Shown here: one piece after another, positions 24,819 to 33,323 of the stretch
Position numbering within the stretch: position 1 is the first letter of the stretch
How the letters are laid out: every line of letters starts with the position of its first letter
Source: UBA4575 sp002386945
GTDB lineage: Bacteria > Pseudomonadota > Gammaproteobacteria > UBA4575
Assembly: GCA_943789445.1 (NCBI GenBank)
Contig: CALSUC010000002.1
Coordinates: 124,001 to 188,000 of the forward strand
Reading direction: 5' to 3'
Length of the DNA: 64,000 nt
Program-made: the position numbers and the translations under genes
Notes under the pieces: model-generated
Database searches by the model: none
What the model was told of the DNA's origin: nothing
Seen by the model: the letters and a program-made list of their open reading frames with translations, nothing else

Positions 24819-25295
24819 TTAGGCGGCTTGGTGATCGTTGTCTAGCATTAGGGCATCGAGTATAGCCTGTGCATTGTGACAGTCTCTTAGGCGTACTCGA
24901 TTTTCCTCGTTTGAGAGAAATTGAGCTAACTCAGAGAGGGTTTCTAAATGTTCTTGATTGGCCTGCTGTGGGACTAATAAGGCAAAGATCAGGTCGACGG
25001 GTTTGTTGTCGGGGGCATCGAATTCAATGCCGGTATCCAATTTAATGATAGCACTGCGTATCTCGGTGACATTATCGATACGACAATGTGGAATAGCGAC
25101 ACCATGTCCCAAAGCAGTACAGCCCAAGCGCTCGCGCGCTTGTAGTTCCATACTGATTTGAGTGTCTTGAATCTGCTCCAGCCCAGTGCTCAATAGCTCA
25201 CCCAGAATCTCAAAGACTCGCTTTTGACTACTCATTTCACCGCTGACTACAATGCGGTTAGTGTCTAAATATGGGGCTAATTTTGAATTTTTCAT
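24819..25295 (-). CDS. ptsN: PTS IIA-like nitrogen-regulatory protein PtsN
   Basis: EIIA(Ntr), 158 residues, with the phosphohistidine H70 in HGVAIPHCRI. It receives phosphate from the HPr/NPr chain and in other bacteria modulates K+ transport and nitrogen/carbon balance. The C-terminal half (VDLIFALLVPQQANQEHLETL) is conserved. Gene order rpoN-hpf-ptsN is the classical gammaproteobacterial arrangement. Confidence 0.96.
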   Translation of the reverse strand: MKNSKLAPYLDTNRIVVSGEMSSQKRVFEILGELLSTGLEQIQDTQISMELQARERLGCTALGHGVAIPHCRIDNVTEIRSAIIKLDTGIEFDAPDNKPVDLIFALLVPQQANQEHLETLSELAQFLSNEENRVRLRDCHNAQAILDALMLDNDHQAA

Positions 25296-25328
25296 GATTA
25301 CTCAACAATGGATCTGAAGCATGTTGGA

Positions 25329-25649
25329 TTACACTAAATTGCGGTGCATGCCTTCCTGCTTATGATGATCTTTGGTTTTCTCTTTATGCTTAACGATCTG
25401 TCGGTCGAGTTTATCAATTAATTGGTCGATAGCGGCATACATATCTTCGGATGTTGACTCAGCGAAAATTGTGTTGTGGCTTACCAGTAGAGAGGCCTCT
25501 GCATGGTGCCGCAGCTTTTCTACGGAGAGTACGACATGGGAATTGATGACACGGTCAAAATGACGTTCAAGTCGCTTGAATTTTTCGTGCACATAGTCGT
25601 GTAGGGAAGGTGTGATATCGATGTGTTGGCCGGTTAACTCAATTTTCAT
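25329..25649 (-). CDS. hpf: Ribosome hibernation promoting factor (short HPF)
   Basis: A 106-residue protein of the HPF/YfiA family that binds the 30S decoding region in stationary phase. MKIELTGQHIDITPSLHDYV at the N-terminus and the basic FKRLERHFDRV helix are typical. There is no long C-terminal dimerisation domain, so it is the short form. AGGAGG sits just upstream of the ATG, a strong ribosome-binding site. It lies between rpoN and ptsN. Confidence 0.95.
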   Translation of the reverse strand: MKIELTGQHIDITPSLHDYVHEKFKRLERHFDRVINSHVVLSVEKLRHHAEASLLVSHNTIFAESTSEDMYAAIDQLIDKLDRQIVKHKEKTKDHHKQEGMHRNLV

Positions 25650-25749
25650 ATCTACCTCCTAGATATCGGGTTCATGATGTACCTGTGATTTCTAGTATAG
25701 GCCAGGCATAGGCGAGCGCAAGTGAGTTGGGACCATAGTTGAGATCTAA

Positions 25750-27189
25750 TTATAGGCTTTTACGGGAACTAGAGGGGGGGATGTGCAGACCTTCACGGTA
25801 TTTAGCAACTGTACGTCGCGCGACATTAATGCCTTTCTCTTCAAGAATTTTTGAAATCTTGTTATCACTTAAGGGTTTTGAGTGACTTTCCTCACCAATT
25901 AGTTTTTTAATCATGGCTTGGATTGCAGTTGCAGAGCAGACACCACCGCTACTGGTGCCGACGTGGCTGGAAAAAAAGTACTTAAATTCGAATATACCGC
26001 GCGGTGTATGCATGTACTTATTTGTAGTTACACGCGATACAGTCGATTCATGTAGTTCTAGATCATCTGCAATATCACGTAGGACCATAGGTGTCATTGC
26101 TTCTGGGCCTTGATCAAAAAATGGACGTTGATGATCAACAATGGCGGTAGCTACTCGTAGTAAGGTTTCATTACGATTTTGTAAGCTTTTAATAAACCAA
26201 CGCGCTTCTTGTAGGTGTTTACGAATGTAGCCGTTGGCTTCACTATTCTCTTTATTTCCGGCTAGCTCAGCATAAGCTTGATTAATTTTTAGCTTCGGTG
26301 AGATATCACTATTGAGCTCTATCCGCCAACTACTGGCGGTACGTATTACGCTCACATCAGGTACGACATAATTTGGTCGGACATTGGATATCTGCGCGCC
26401 AGGGCGAGGATTTAACGATTGGATTAGATTAATGACTAATTCCAGCTGTTCGTTCGTAATGTCTAGCTTTCGTTGTAAAAAACGCATGTCGCGTTTACCC
26501 AATGCATCTATATGATGCTGGACTAGCCGTCTAGTCACATCAAGCAGGGGTGTATCTTTGTCTAGCTGTTGTAATTGTAGATCTAAACATTCGCTCAAAT
26601 TGCGCGAGCCACTACCGACAGGATCTAGCTGCTGTATTAAATGCAATACCGAAATCAGCTCATCAAGTTCTAGCTCAGGCAAGGATTCTATAGTTTCTTG
26701 GTAAATGCTTTCAATGCTGTCGCATAGATAACCATCGGCATCAATCTCATCAATCAGTATGTAGGCTACAGCACGGTCTGTTTCACTCAGATGGATGAGA
26801 TTGATTTGATCAGATAGGTGTTGCTTTAGAGATTCGCCAGCGCCACTTTCATTGGCATAGATATCAGGGGCAGGTTCACTATTGCTCTCGCGATAGACGC
26901 TGGATTCAGGATAGATATCTTCCCAATTGCTATCTATCGGTAATTCTTCTGTCAGCGTTTGTTGTTCACCATCGACCTCTGTTTCAGTGTTATCTGTATC
27001 CTTCGCGTCAGTATTGTCTTTAGTATCAAAATCTTCATCTTTTTCAAGTAAAGGATTGGACTCAAAGATATCTTGGATTTCAGTTTGCAGTTCTAAAGAG
27101 GAAAGCTGTAGTAAGCGAATCGCTTGTTGCAGTTGCGGCGTAATCGAGAGCGATTGTCCAAGGCGAAGTTGCAAAGAAGGTTTTAACAT
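25750..27189 (-). CDS. rpoN: RNA polymerase sigma-54 factor
   Basis: A 479-residue sigma-54. Region I is the Gln/Leu-rich N-terminus (LRLGQSLSITPQLQQAIRLL), region II is the acidic stretch at about 55-115, the core-binding region follows, and the C-terminal RpoN box is ARRTVAKYRE near 458-467. All needed for enhancer-dependent promoters at -24/-12. It is 79 bases after lptB in the classical lptB-rpoN-hpf-ptsN order. Confidence 0.97.
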   Translation of the reverse strand: MLKPSLQLRLGQSLSITPQLQQAIRLLQLSSLELQTEIQDIFESNPLLEKDEDFDTKDNTDAKDTDNTETEVDGEQQTLTEELPIDSNWEDIYPESSVYRESNSEPAPDIYANESGAGESLKQHLSDQINLIHLSETDRAVAYILIDEIDADGYLCDSIESIYQETIESLPELELDELISVLHLIQQLDPVGSGSRNLSECLDLQLQQLDKDTPLLDVTRRLVQHHIDALGKRDMRFLQRKLDITNEQLELVINLIQSLNPRPGAQISNVRPNYVVPDVSVIRTASSWRIELNSDISPKLKINQAYAELAGNKENSEANGYIRKHLQEARWFIKSLQNRNETLLRVATAIVDHQRPFFDQGPEAMTPMVLRDIADDLELHESTVSRVTTNKYMHTPRGIFEFKYFFSSHVGTSSGGVCSATAIQAMIKKLIGEESHSKPLSDNKISKILEEKGINVARRTVAKYREGLHIPPSSSRKSL

Positions 27190-27268
27190 ATTGTCAGTAT
27201 GGCTTGATTATTGCTTGCAGGTATAGTTTAAATTGCTGCTTTGTATAGCGAGTTACATGCTGTTACGA

Positions 27269-27994
27269 CTAGAGAGAAAAGTCGTTACCCAGATATACTT
27301 CGCGGACTTGTTGATTGGTGAGTAATTCCGTAGTCGAGCCCTGCGCTATAATTTGTCCTTGATTAAGGATGTAAGCGCTAGAACAAATGGATAATGTTTC
27401 ACGCACATTATGGTCGGTTATTAATAAGCCAATGCCACGTTCGGTCAGCTGCTTTAGTAGGCGCTGAATATCAATGACTGAGATAGGGTCTACGCCAGCA
27501 AAAGGTTCATCCAGTAGAATAAACTTAGGCTCCATCGCCAGTGCACGTGCGATTTCTACACGACGTCGTTCACCGCCGGAAAGGCTGAGACCTTTGCTAC
27601 GACGAATATGGTCAACTTGTAGTTCCTGCAGCAATTTTTCACAGTAATCGTGACGTTCTTCTTTCGTTAGATCTTTACGCAACTCTAAAATGGCTAGAAT
27701 ATTATCTTCTACTGAGAGCCCTCGAAAAACAGAGGCCTCTTGTGGTAGGTAACCTACACCCTCTAATGCACGTTGGTGCATGGCCTTGTCAGTGAGGTCG
27801 ATATCATCGAGACCGATGCTGCCAGAATCAGTGGGAATCAATCCGGCTAACATATAGAAGCTTGTGGTTTTACCAGCGCCATTAGGTCCGAGTAGGCCGA
27901 TGATTTGGCCACTCTCAACGCTGATATCGACATCTTTAACGACTTGTCGTTGCTTATATTTTTTGCATAGGCCTTTAGCCCAAAGCCGACTCAT
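27269..27994 (-). CDS. lptB: LPS export ABC transporter ATPase LptB
   Basis: The 241-residue ATPase that drives lipopolysaccharide extraction from the inner membrane with LptF and LptG. Walker A is GPNGAGKT at 36-43, the ABC signature is LSGGERRR near 137, and Walker B FILLDEPFAGVDP follows. It is 13 bases after lptA. LptF/G are not in this window. Confidence 0.97.
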   Translation of the reverse strand: MSRLWAKGLCKKYKQRQVVKDVDISVESGQIIGLLGPNGAGKTTSFYMLAGLIPTDSGSIGLDDIDLTDKAMHQRALEGVGYLPQEASVFRGLSVEDNILAILELRKDLTKEERHDYCEKLLQELQVDHIRRSKGLSLSGGERRRVEIARALAMEPKFILLDEPFAGVDPISVIDIQRLLKQLTERGIGLLITDHNVRETLSICSSAYILNQGQIIAQGSTTELLTNQQVREVYLGNDFSL

Positions 27995-28007
27995 ACTAGG
28001 CCTTTAA

Positions 28008-28514
28008 TTAGGGTGTGTTGGTTTGTGTAGCAGGCATGATGGTGATATTGACGCGATCGGTCTTAGTGCCGGCATCAATCAAGCCATCTTCCAGATAATA
28101 AATGATGTGTTCACTATGAAACACATTATCGTTTTCAGTGATCTTGCCACGACGAAACAGTTCAACCCGATCCTCAAGTTTGTAAAAATGCATTTCTTCT
28201 GCTTCAGAGAATAAGATGTCACCATCATTAGCCGTCTCTTGATAGGTCGCAAGCTCGCCTAGAGAAATCATCTTGCTGACTTTGCGATCTATCATGAATA
28301 CGGTCACGGTGTCGCCGGTGATGATAGTCGTGCCTTGAACCATTCTCACATTGCCACGATAGATGCTGATACCGGTCTTGTCATTCAGCTCGGCTGTATC
28401 GGCTGTGATATGAAGTGGCTGCTCGTTATCGTCACTACGTGCATGGGCTTGTCCTAAGCCAATGACGAGGCTGAGTAGCAGGACTAGAAGACTAAGTGTT
28501 TGCTGCTTGATCAT
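28008..28514 (-). CDS. lptA: Periplasmic LPS-bridge protein LptA
   Basis: A 168-residue periplasmic protein with a cleavable signal peptide (about 1-25, ending GQAHA) and an OstA/LptA jellyroll domain (LHITADTAELNDKTGISIYR, then GNVRMVQGTTIITGD). It forms the bridge that moves LPS to LptD. No clear Shine-Dalgarno precedes the ATG at 28514. The gene that normally precedes it, lptC, is missing: kdsC ends only 93 bases upstream. Confidence 0.95.
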   Translation of the reverse strand: MIKQQTLSLLVLLLSLVIGLGQAHARSDDNEQPLHITADTAELNDKTGISIYRGNVRMVQGTTIITGDTVTVFMIDRKVSKMISLGELATYQETANDGDILFSEAEEMHFYKLEDRVELFRRGKITENDNVFHSEHIIYYLEDGLIDAGTKTDRVNITIMPATQTNTP

Positions 28515-28607
28515 GGGGTTGATGCTTTCTCTGCTGCATTGGTTTTGAATCTACTATTTGTTTACCTTACGCTAGGGTTTGTGCTAAATCTAGCGTACTT
28601 AATCCAG

Positions 28608-29138
28608 TTATAGATTGTACTCTAAGGCCTCATCTAAACTACCTTGGGCGGAGAGTATGAGGTCACAAATCTCACGCACCGCACCATACCCGCCTTTTTC
28701 TTGGGTTACATAATCTGCGTATTTGCACACCATGGGATGGGCATCATTTACTGCGAAACCTACAGCAGACTTACGTATTGGTCCTAAGTCGACGATATCA
28801 TCGCCGATATAAGCGACTTGATCTGCGGTCAGCTGTTTGCGCACAAGTAAGTCGTTAAATACTGAAAGTTTGTCAATATGACCTTGCAGTATGTCTTCAT
28901 CCTGTAGGCCCAATTCACGCATGCGGATTGTTACTGCGTTGGACTTGCGTCCAGATAAGACGGCGGCATCGACGCCATAATGGATCAATAGGCGAATACC
29001 ATGGCCATCACGCACGTGGAAGGTTTTACTTTCCTCACCAGATTGATTGAGTGAGATGCGGCCATCAGTAAAGACGCCATCGACATCAAAAACCACAAGC
29101 TTGATTTGTTTTAAGCGTTGATCCAGATCGGTTTGCAT
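28608..29138 (-). CDS. kdsC: 3-deoxy-D-manno-octulosonate 8-phosphate phosphatase KdsC
   Basis: A 176-residue HAD-superfamily phosphatase without a cap domain, producing Kdo for lipid A core. The nucleophile pair is D18 and D20 in FDVDGVFTDG; VLSGRKSNAV near 60 and YIGDDIVDLG near 110 supply the remaining HAD motifs. Its ATG overlaps the kdsD stop by one base (TAATG). The gene ends before a 93-base gap containing a 7-bp inverted repeat. Confidence 0.96.
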   Translation of the reverse strand: MQTDLDQRLKQIKLVVFDVDGVFTDGRISLNQSGEESKTFHVRDGHGIRLLIHYGVDAAVLSGRKSNAVTIRMRELGLQDEDILQGHIDKLSVFNDLLVRKQLTADQVAYIGDDIVDLGPIRKSAVGFAVNDAHPMVCKYADYVTQEKGGYGAVREICDLILSAQGSLDEALEYNL

Positions 29139-30124
29139 TAGATTACTCCTGCATTTAGTAGATCGTGCATGCTAAGTGCACCAATTAGCTTTGCCTGGTC
29201 ATCGATAACCGGGATCGAGTTAATGCGTTTTGTTTGCATCAGTTCAAGCACGTCCACTGCCAATACCTCGGCACGGGTGCATTGATAATCTGTGGTCATC
29301 ACATCTTGCATCTTAGTCTGGTCAATATTTAGACCTTGATCCAGCGCGCGGCGCAGATCACCATCGGTAAAGACGGCGATTAGACGATCATCTTTTTCTA
29401 CGATCGCAGTCATACCTAAGCCCTTATTACTGACTTCTAGTAAACCCTGTTTTAGTGACATTTCAGGGCTGACTTTTGGAATTTTGTCACCGCTATGCAT
29501 GATGTCTTGTACCTGTATTGTCAATCGTTTGCCGAGTTTTCCACCTGGGTGAGAGCGGGCAAAATCATTTTTATCAAAACCACGTGAATCGAGTAGGGCA
29601 ATCGCTAGGGCATCGCCCATAACTAAGGTGGCCGTTGTGCTAGTTGTGGGTGCGAGTCCTAATGGACAGGCCTCTTCTTGCACAGAAACATCAATATGAA
29701 TATCTGCATTTTTAGAAATAGTCGATGTCGGATTTCCAGTGAGGGCAATCAGTGGAGTACCCAGTTGTTTCAGTGATGTAATTAGGCTTACCAGTTCGTC
29801 TGACTCGCCTGAATTAGATAAGAGTAAGACGATATCTCCACGACAAATCATACCGAGGTCACCGTGGCTAGCCTCAGCCGCACTAACAAAAAATGCGGGG
29901 GTGCCAGTGCTTGCCATGGTGGCTGCAATCTTGCGTCCTATATGTCCCGATTTTCCAATCCCGACAATAATCACACGGCCATCAGTCTCCAGCATGAGAT
30001 TGCATGCCATGGTGAAATTATCATCAACTTGCTCAACCAAGTCTGCAAGCGTAGAGGCTTGAGTTTGGATGACCTGTTTTGCGAGTAGCAGGGTTTTATT
30101 GGGGTCACTGAGTGTCATGATCAC
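29138..30124 (-). CDS. kdsD: D-arabinose 5-phosphate isomerase KdsD
   Basis: A 328-residue isomerase converting ribulose 5-phosphate to arabinose 5-phosphate for Kdo synthesis. The SIS domain occupies about 35-175 (VGIGKSGHIGRKIAATMAST, SHGDLGMI, LLSNSGESDEL) and two CBS domains occupy about 205-325. It overlaps yrbG by 4 bases and kdsC by 1, so the three are translationally coupled. Confidence 0.96.
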   Translation of the reverse strand: MIMTLSDPNKTLLLAKQVIQTQASTLADLVEQVDDNFTMACNLMLETDGRVIIVGIGKSGHIGRKIAATMASTGTPAFFVSAAEASHGDLGMICRGDIVLLLSNSGESDELVSLITSLKQLGTPLIALTGNPTSTISKNADIHIDVSVQEEACPLGLAPTTSTTATLVMGDALAIALLDSRGFDKNDFARSHPGGKLGKRLTIQVQDIMHSGDKIPKVSPEMSLKQGLLEVSNKGLGMTAIVEKDDRLIAVFTDGDLRRALDQGLNIDQTKMQDVMTTDYQCTRAEVLAVDVLELMQTKRINSIPVIDDQAKLIGALSMHDLLNAGVI

Positions 30125-31071
30125 GTTCCACTGGTTTCAATGTAAAGCAGGGTTTGAAAGGCGATAAAGCCAAGTAACAGAATAACGCCGCCGACACGGT
30201 AAATGCCACGACTTCTTAGTGCGAATAAACTCATAAGAAACAGCACCAGCGTACTGATTAATACCGCGGGATAGTCTCTATGTAAAACTTCGTCGGCTAC
30301 AGGGTAGGTCTGTAGCATCGCTGGAATACCCACTACGGCCATAGAGTTAAAGAGATTTGAACCGACCACATTACCAATAGCCAATTCACTATGACCTTTT
30401 CGCGCTGCATTCACCGAGGCTGCAAGTTCTGGCAGGCTGGTACCGATAGCAATGATGCTAAGACCGATCACAAGGTCAGGAATGTTGAAGTGCTCTGCCA
30501 TGGCAACACCACTGACGACCAGGATTTTTGAGCCAATCAATAGGCAGAGCAGACTGAATAGGGTCCAAGTGATTGCCTTAGCTTGAGTATAGGTAGGGAT
30601 CTCAAGCGCGGAGAGTGAGGTGGTGCGCATCGCAACATAGCTTAATGCGGTTAGCGCGATGACTAGGATGATTAATAATAGGAGGCCATCAGTGTAGTCG
30701 AGCTGGCCGTCTTTGAGCACTAGCCAAAGGACTACAGTAGCCAGTAGTAGTACTGGGAAATCAAAGCTGACGGTGCGTTTGATGACGACCAAGGGTGTGA
30801 TAATGGCGGTGACACCTAGGATCAATAAGATGTTTGCGATATTTGAGCCCAAGGCATTACCAAGTGCTAGACCACCATTACCATCGACGGCCGCCATGCC
30901 AGAGATGAATAACTCAGGCGCTGAGGTGCCAAACCCAATAATGACTATGCCGATAACGATCGGTGGGATGCGAAAATGATGTGATAAGGCGATCGATCCA
31001 TCTACGAAACGATCAGCACTCCAAACTAGTATGGCTAGACCAACAATAAGCCCAGCTAAAATAACCAACAT
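30121..31071 (-). CDS. yrbG: Calcium/sodium antiporter YrbG
   Basis: A 316-residue CaCA-family exchanger with about ten membrane helices in two inverted halves. Each half carries the alpha-repeat: GFGTSAPELFISG near 47-59 and AIGTSLPELAASV near 210. It heads the kdsD-kdsC-lptA-lptB run, exactly as in E. coli, and is divergent from mlaC. Ion specificity is inferred from the family. Confidence 0.93.
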   Translation of the reverse strand: MLVILAGLIVGLAILVWSADRFVDGSIALSHHFRIPPIVIGIVIIGFGTSAPELFISGMAAVDGNGGLALGNALGSNIANILLILGVTAIITPLVVIKRTVSFDFPVLLLATVVLWLVLKDGQLDYTDGLLLLIILVIALTALSYVAMRTTSLSALEIPTYTQAKAITWTLFSLLCLLIGSKILVVSGVAMAEHFNIPDLVIGLSIIAIGTSLPELAASVNAARKGHSELAIGNVVGSNLFNSMAVVGIPAMLQTYPVADEVLHRDYPAVLISTLVLFLMSLFALRSRGIYRVGGVILLLGFIAFQTLLYIETSGT

Positions 31072-31205
31072 ATTTAAACCTATAGTCTATTAAGATCGCT
31101 TAAAATTCTGTGAATAACGCGTCCTGACACCAGTTAACTAGTAATAGGGTGGGCTTGTTTAATTCACAGTTGCTATCAGTGCGCGTATTATGGCAAAAAA
31201 CCGCG

Positions 31206-31230
31206 GCATGTGTGCATGTGTGCACGTGTG
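31206..31230. repeat. 8-bp tandem repeat, alternating purine-pyrimidine tract
   Basis: Three consecutive 8-base units, GCATGTGT, GCATGTGT and GCACGTGT, occupy 31206-31229 and, with the following G, form 25 bases of strict purine/pyrimidine alternation. Such tracts can adopt Z-DNA. It lies in the 270-base gap between divergent yrbG and mlaC; the rest of that gap shows a GTTCAT/ATGAAC inverted repeat at 31272-31289 but no gene. Confidence 0.75.
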
Positions 31231-31341
31231 ACGTTAGACTTATGATCTAAAATCGATCTCCTGCCTTGATGGTTCATTTGTTGATGAACTTGAGTCTAAG
31301 GCTAGATCGCTATTAATTATTAGGAATATCAGGAATCTGTT

Positions 31342-31959
31342 ATGAAAATTACTGCCACCATTTCACTACTCTGTAGCCTACTTTTGAGCGCTAATGTCAG
31401 TGCAGATTCACGTACACCAGAGCAAATTATTGAGCAGACTTCAAGTGAAGTGCTGACCCTTGTGAATCAGCAGGCGGATCGTATTCGTAATGAAGCCGGT
31501 TATGTGAATACGGTCATTGATGAGTTAATCCTACCGATTATCGACTTACAGTCGATGGGTAAACTGATTCTGGGTAAACACTGGAAGACGGCTACAAGTG
31601 AGCAACAACAGCACTTTATTGATGAGTTTAAATCAATGCTGGTACGCACTTACGCTAAGTCGATCGCTGATTATGGTCACGCTAAGGTGACGATTATGCA
31701 GGGCGTGAAACAAAAATCGAAGAAATTCCACATGGTCCATACCGAGTTTGATCTAGGCTCAGGCGCACCGCTGAAGGTGACCTATGTGTTCCGTCAGAAA
31801 GACGCTGCATGGCGAGTCTTTGACTTGGCCGTTGATGGCCTCAGCCTAGTTAAAAACTTTCGCAGTAGTTTTGGTCAAGAGATCAGTGAGACCTCATTAA
31901 AGGCTTTGATTGAGCGTATTGCCAATACCAATAATGAGGCTGCTACGCCATCCACTTAG
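31342..31959 (+). CDS. mlaC: Periplasmic phospholipid-binding protein MlaC
   Basis: A 205-residue protein with a signal peptide (about 1-21, ending NVSA) and the MlaC/Ttg2D lipid-binding fold (ILPIIDLQSMGKLILGKHWK, FIDEFKSMLVRTYAKSIADY). It shuttles phospholipids between the MlaA complex at the outer membrane and MlaFEDB at the inner membrane. In E. coli it lies inside mlaFEDCB; here mlaF, mlaE and mlaD are not upstream and mlaB is not downstream, leaving mlaC alone between yrbG and murA. Confidence 0.93.
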   Translation: MKITATISLLCSLLLSANVSADSRTPEQIIEQTSSEVLTLVNQQADRIRNEAGYVNTVIDELILPIIDLQSMGKLILGKHWKTATSEQQQHFIDEFKSMLVRTYAKSIADYGHAKVTIMQGVKQKSKKFHMVHTEFDLGSGAPLKVTYVFRQKDAAWRVFDLAVDGLSLVKNFRSSFGQEISETSLKALIERIANTNNEAATPST

Positions 31960-32063
31960 GATGGGCTTGGGCAGTCAAGGTGTTGGCAGTTAGTTGTTAC
32001 TGATGACAACCACTGCTAAATCCACTATTGGCTTGAAGAGCCGCCCTAGTTAGCAATTAATCT

Positions 32064-33323
32064 ATGGAAAAATTTCTCATTAATGGCGGTGCAGTGTTGC
32101 GCGGCTCGGTTCGGGCCTCAGGCTCCAAGAATGCGGTATTACCGATTCTTGCGGCCACCTTGCTCGCCGATAGCCCAATGACAGTACGCAATGTGCCTGA
32201 TTTACGTGACGTCAAAACGACGGTGCAGTTACTGTCTGAAATGGGCGCCAAGCTAGAACATGACGCCAGTGGTGTCATCCAAGTCGACAGCAGTCAGATT
32301 ACAGAATTTACCGCGCCATACGATCTGGTTAAGACGATGCGCGCTTCAATACTCGTACTCGGTCCTTTATTAGCACGCTTTGGTCAGGCAGCGGTGTCAT
32401 TGCCTGGCGGCTGTGCAATTGGGACTCGGCCAGTTGACTTACATATCAAAGGCTTACGTGCACTGGGTGCGGAGATCGAGGTTGAAGGGGGCTATATTCG
32501 TGCGCAGGCTAAGCGTTTAACAGGTGCGCATATCGTACTCGATATGGTAACTGTTACAGGTACTGAGAATCTATTGATGGCTGCCGTCTTAGCTGAGGGT
32601 ACCAGTGTGATTGAAAATGCAGCAAGAGAGCCTGAGGTAAGCGATCTTGCTCACTGTTTAGTCGCCATGGGGGCCCAGATTGAAGGTATTGGTAGCGATA
32701 CCCTGACCATTCAAGGTGTGGATAGTCTATCCGGCTGTGATTATTCAGTACTACCGGATCGTATTGAAACTGGAACTTATTTGTTGGCAGCAGCGATTAC
32801 TGGGGGCTGCGTTAAGGTCACTGATACCCAGCCAAAGTTGTTAGAGAGCGTGCTCTTAAAATTAGAGCAGGCAGGTGCTGTAGTCGAGTCAGGTGACGAT
32901 TGGGTGCAGGTGGATATGCAGGGGAGAAGACCCAAAAGCGTGAGTCTGCGAACAGCACCTCATCCAGCATTCCCAACCGATATGCAGGCACAATTTAGTG
33001 CGCTGAATGCGGTTGCTGATGGTGTTGCTACGATTACTGAGACCATTTTTGAGAATCGGTTTATGCACATGCCTGAATTACAGCGCATGGGTGCCACAAT
33101 TGAAGTGCAAGGGAATACCTCTGTCATTACTGGGGTGTCACAATTATATGGTGCACCGGTAATGGCAACTGACTTAAGGGCTTCTGCAGGACTCATTTTA
33201 GCGGGCTTAGCAGCAGAGGGCGAAACCATGATCGATCGGATTTATCATATGGATCGCGGCTACGAACAAATCGAACAAAAACTGACCCAATTAGGGGCTA
33301 ACATTCAACGGATAGCATGCTGA
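32064..33323 (+). CDS. murA: UDP-N-acetylglucosamine 1-carboxyvinyltransferase
   Basis: A 419-residue enolpyruvyl transferase performing the first committed step of peptidoglycan synthesis. The catalytic cysteine is C117 in GGCAIGTRP, the residue alkylated by fosfomycin, so it is the sensitive type. SKNAVLPILAATLL at 21-34 and LRASAGLILAGLAA near 374 are conserved. It is 104 bases after mlaC and its TGA overlaps the hisG start. Confidence 0.97.
   Translation: MEKFLINGGAVLRGSVRASGSKNAVLPILAATLLADSPMTVRNVPDLRDVKTTVQLLSEMGAKLEHDASGVIQVDSSQITEFTAPYDLVKTMRASILVLGPLLARFGQAAVSLPGGCAIGTRPVDLHIKGLRALGAEIEVEGGYIRAQAKRLTGAHIVLDMVTVTGTENLLMAAVLAEGTSVIENAAREPEVSDLAHCLVAMGAQIEGIGSDTLTIQGVDSLSGCDYSVLPDRIETGTYLLAAAITGGCVKVTDTQPKLLESVLLKLEQAGAVVESGDDWVQVDMQGRRPKSVSLRTAPHPAFPTDMQAQFSALNAVADGVATITETIFENRFMHMPELQRMGATIEVQGNTSVITGVSQLYGAPVMATDLRASAGLILAGLAAEGETMIDRIYHMDRGYEQIEQKLTQLGANIQRIAC

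Noticed and set aside
31206..31230. TG-rich repeat as the start of a CRISPR array
   Set aside because: The units are 8 bases with no spacers, and no cas genes are nearby.
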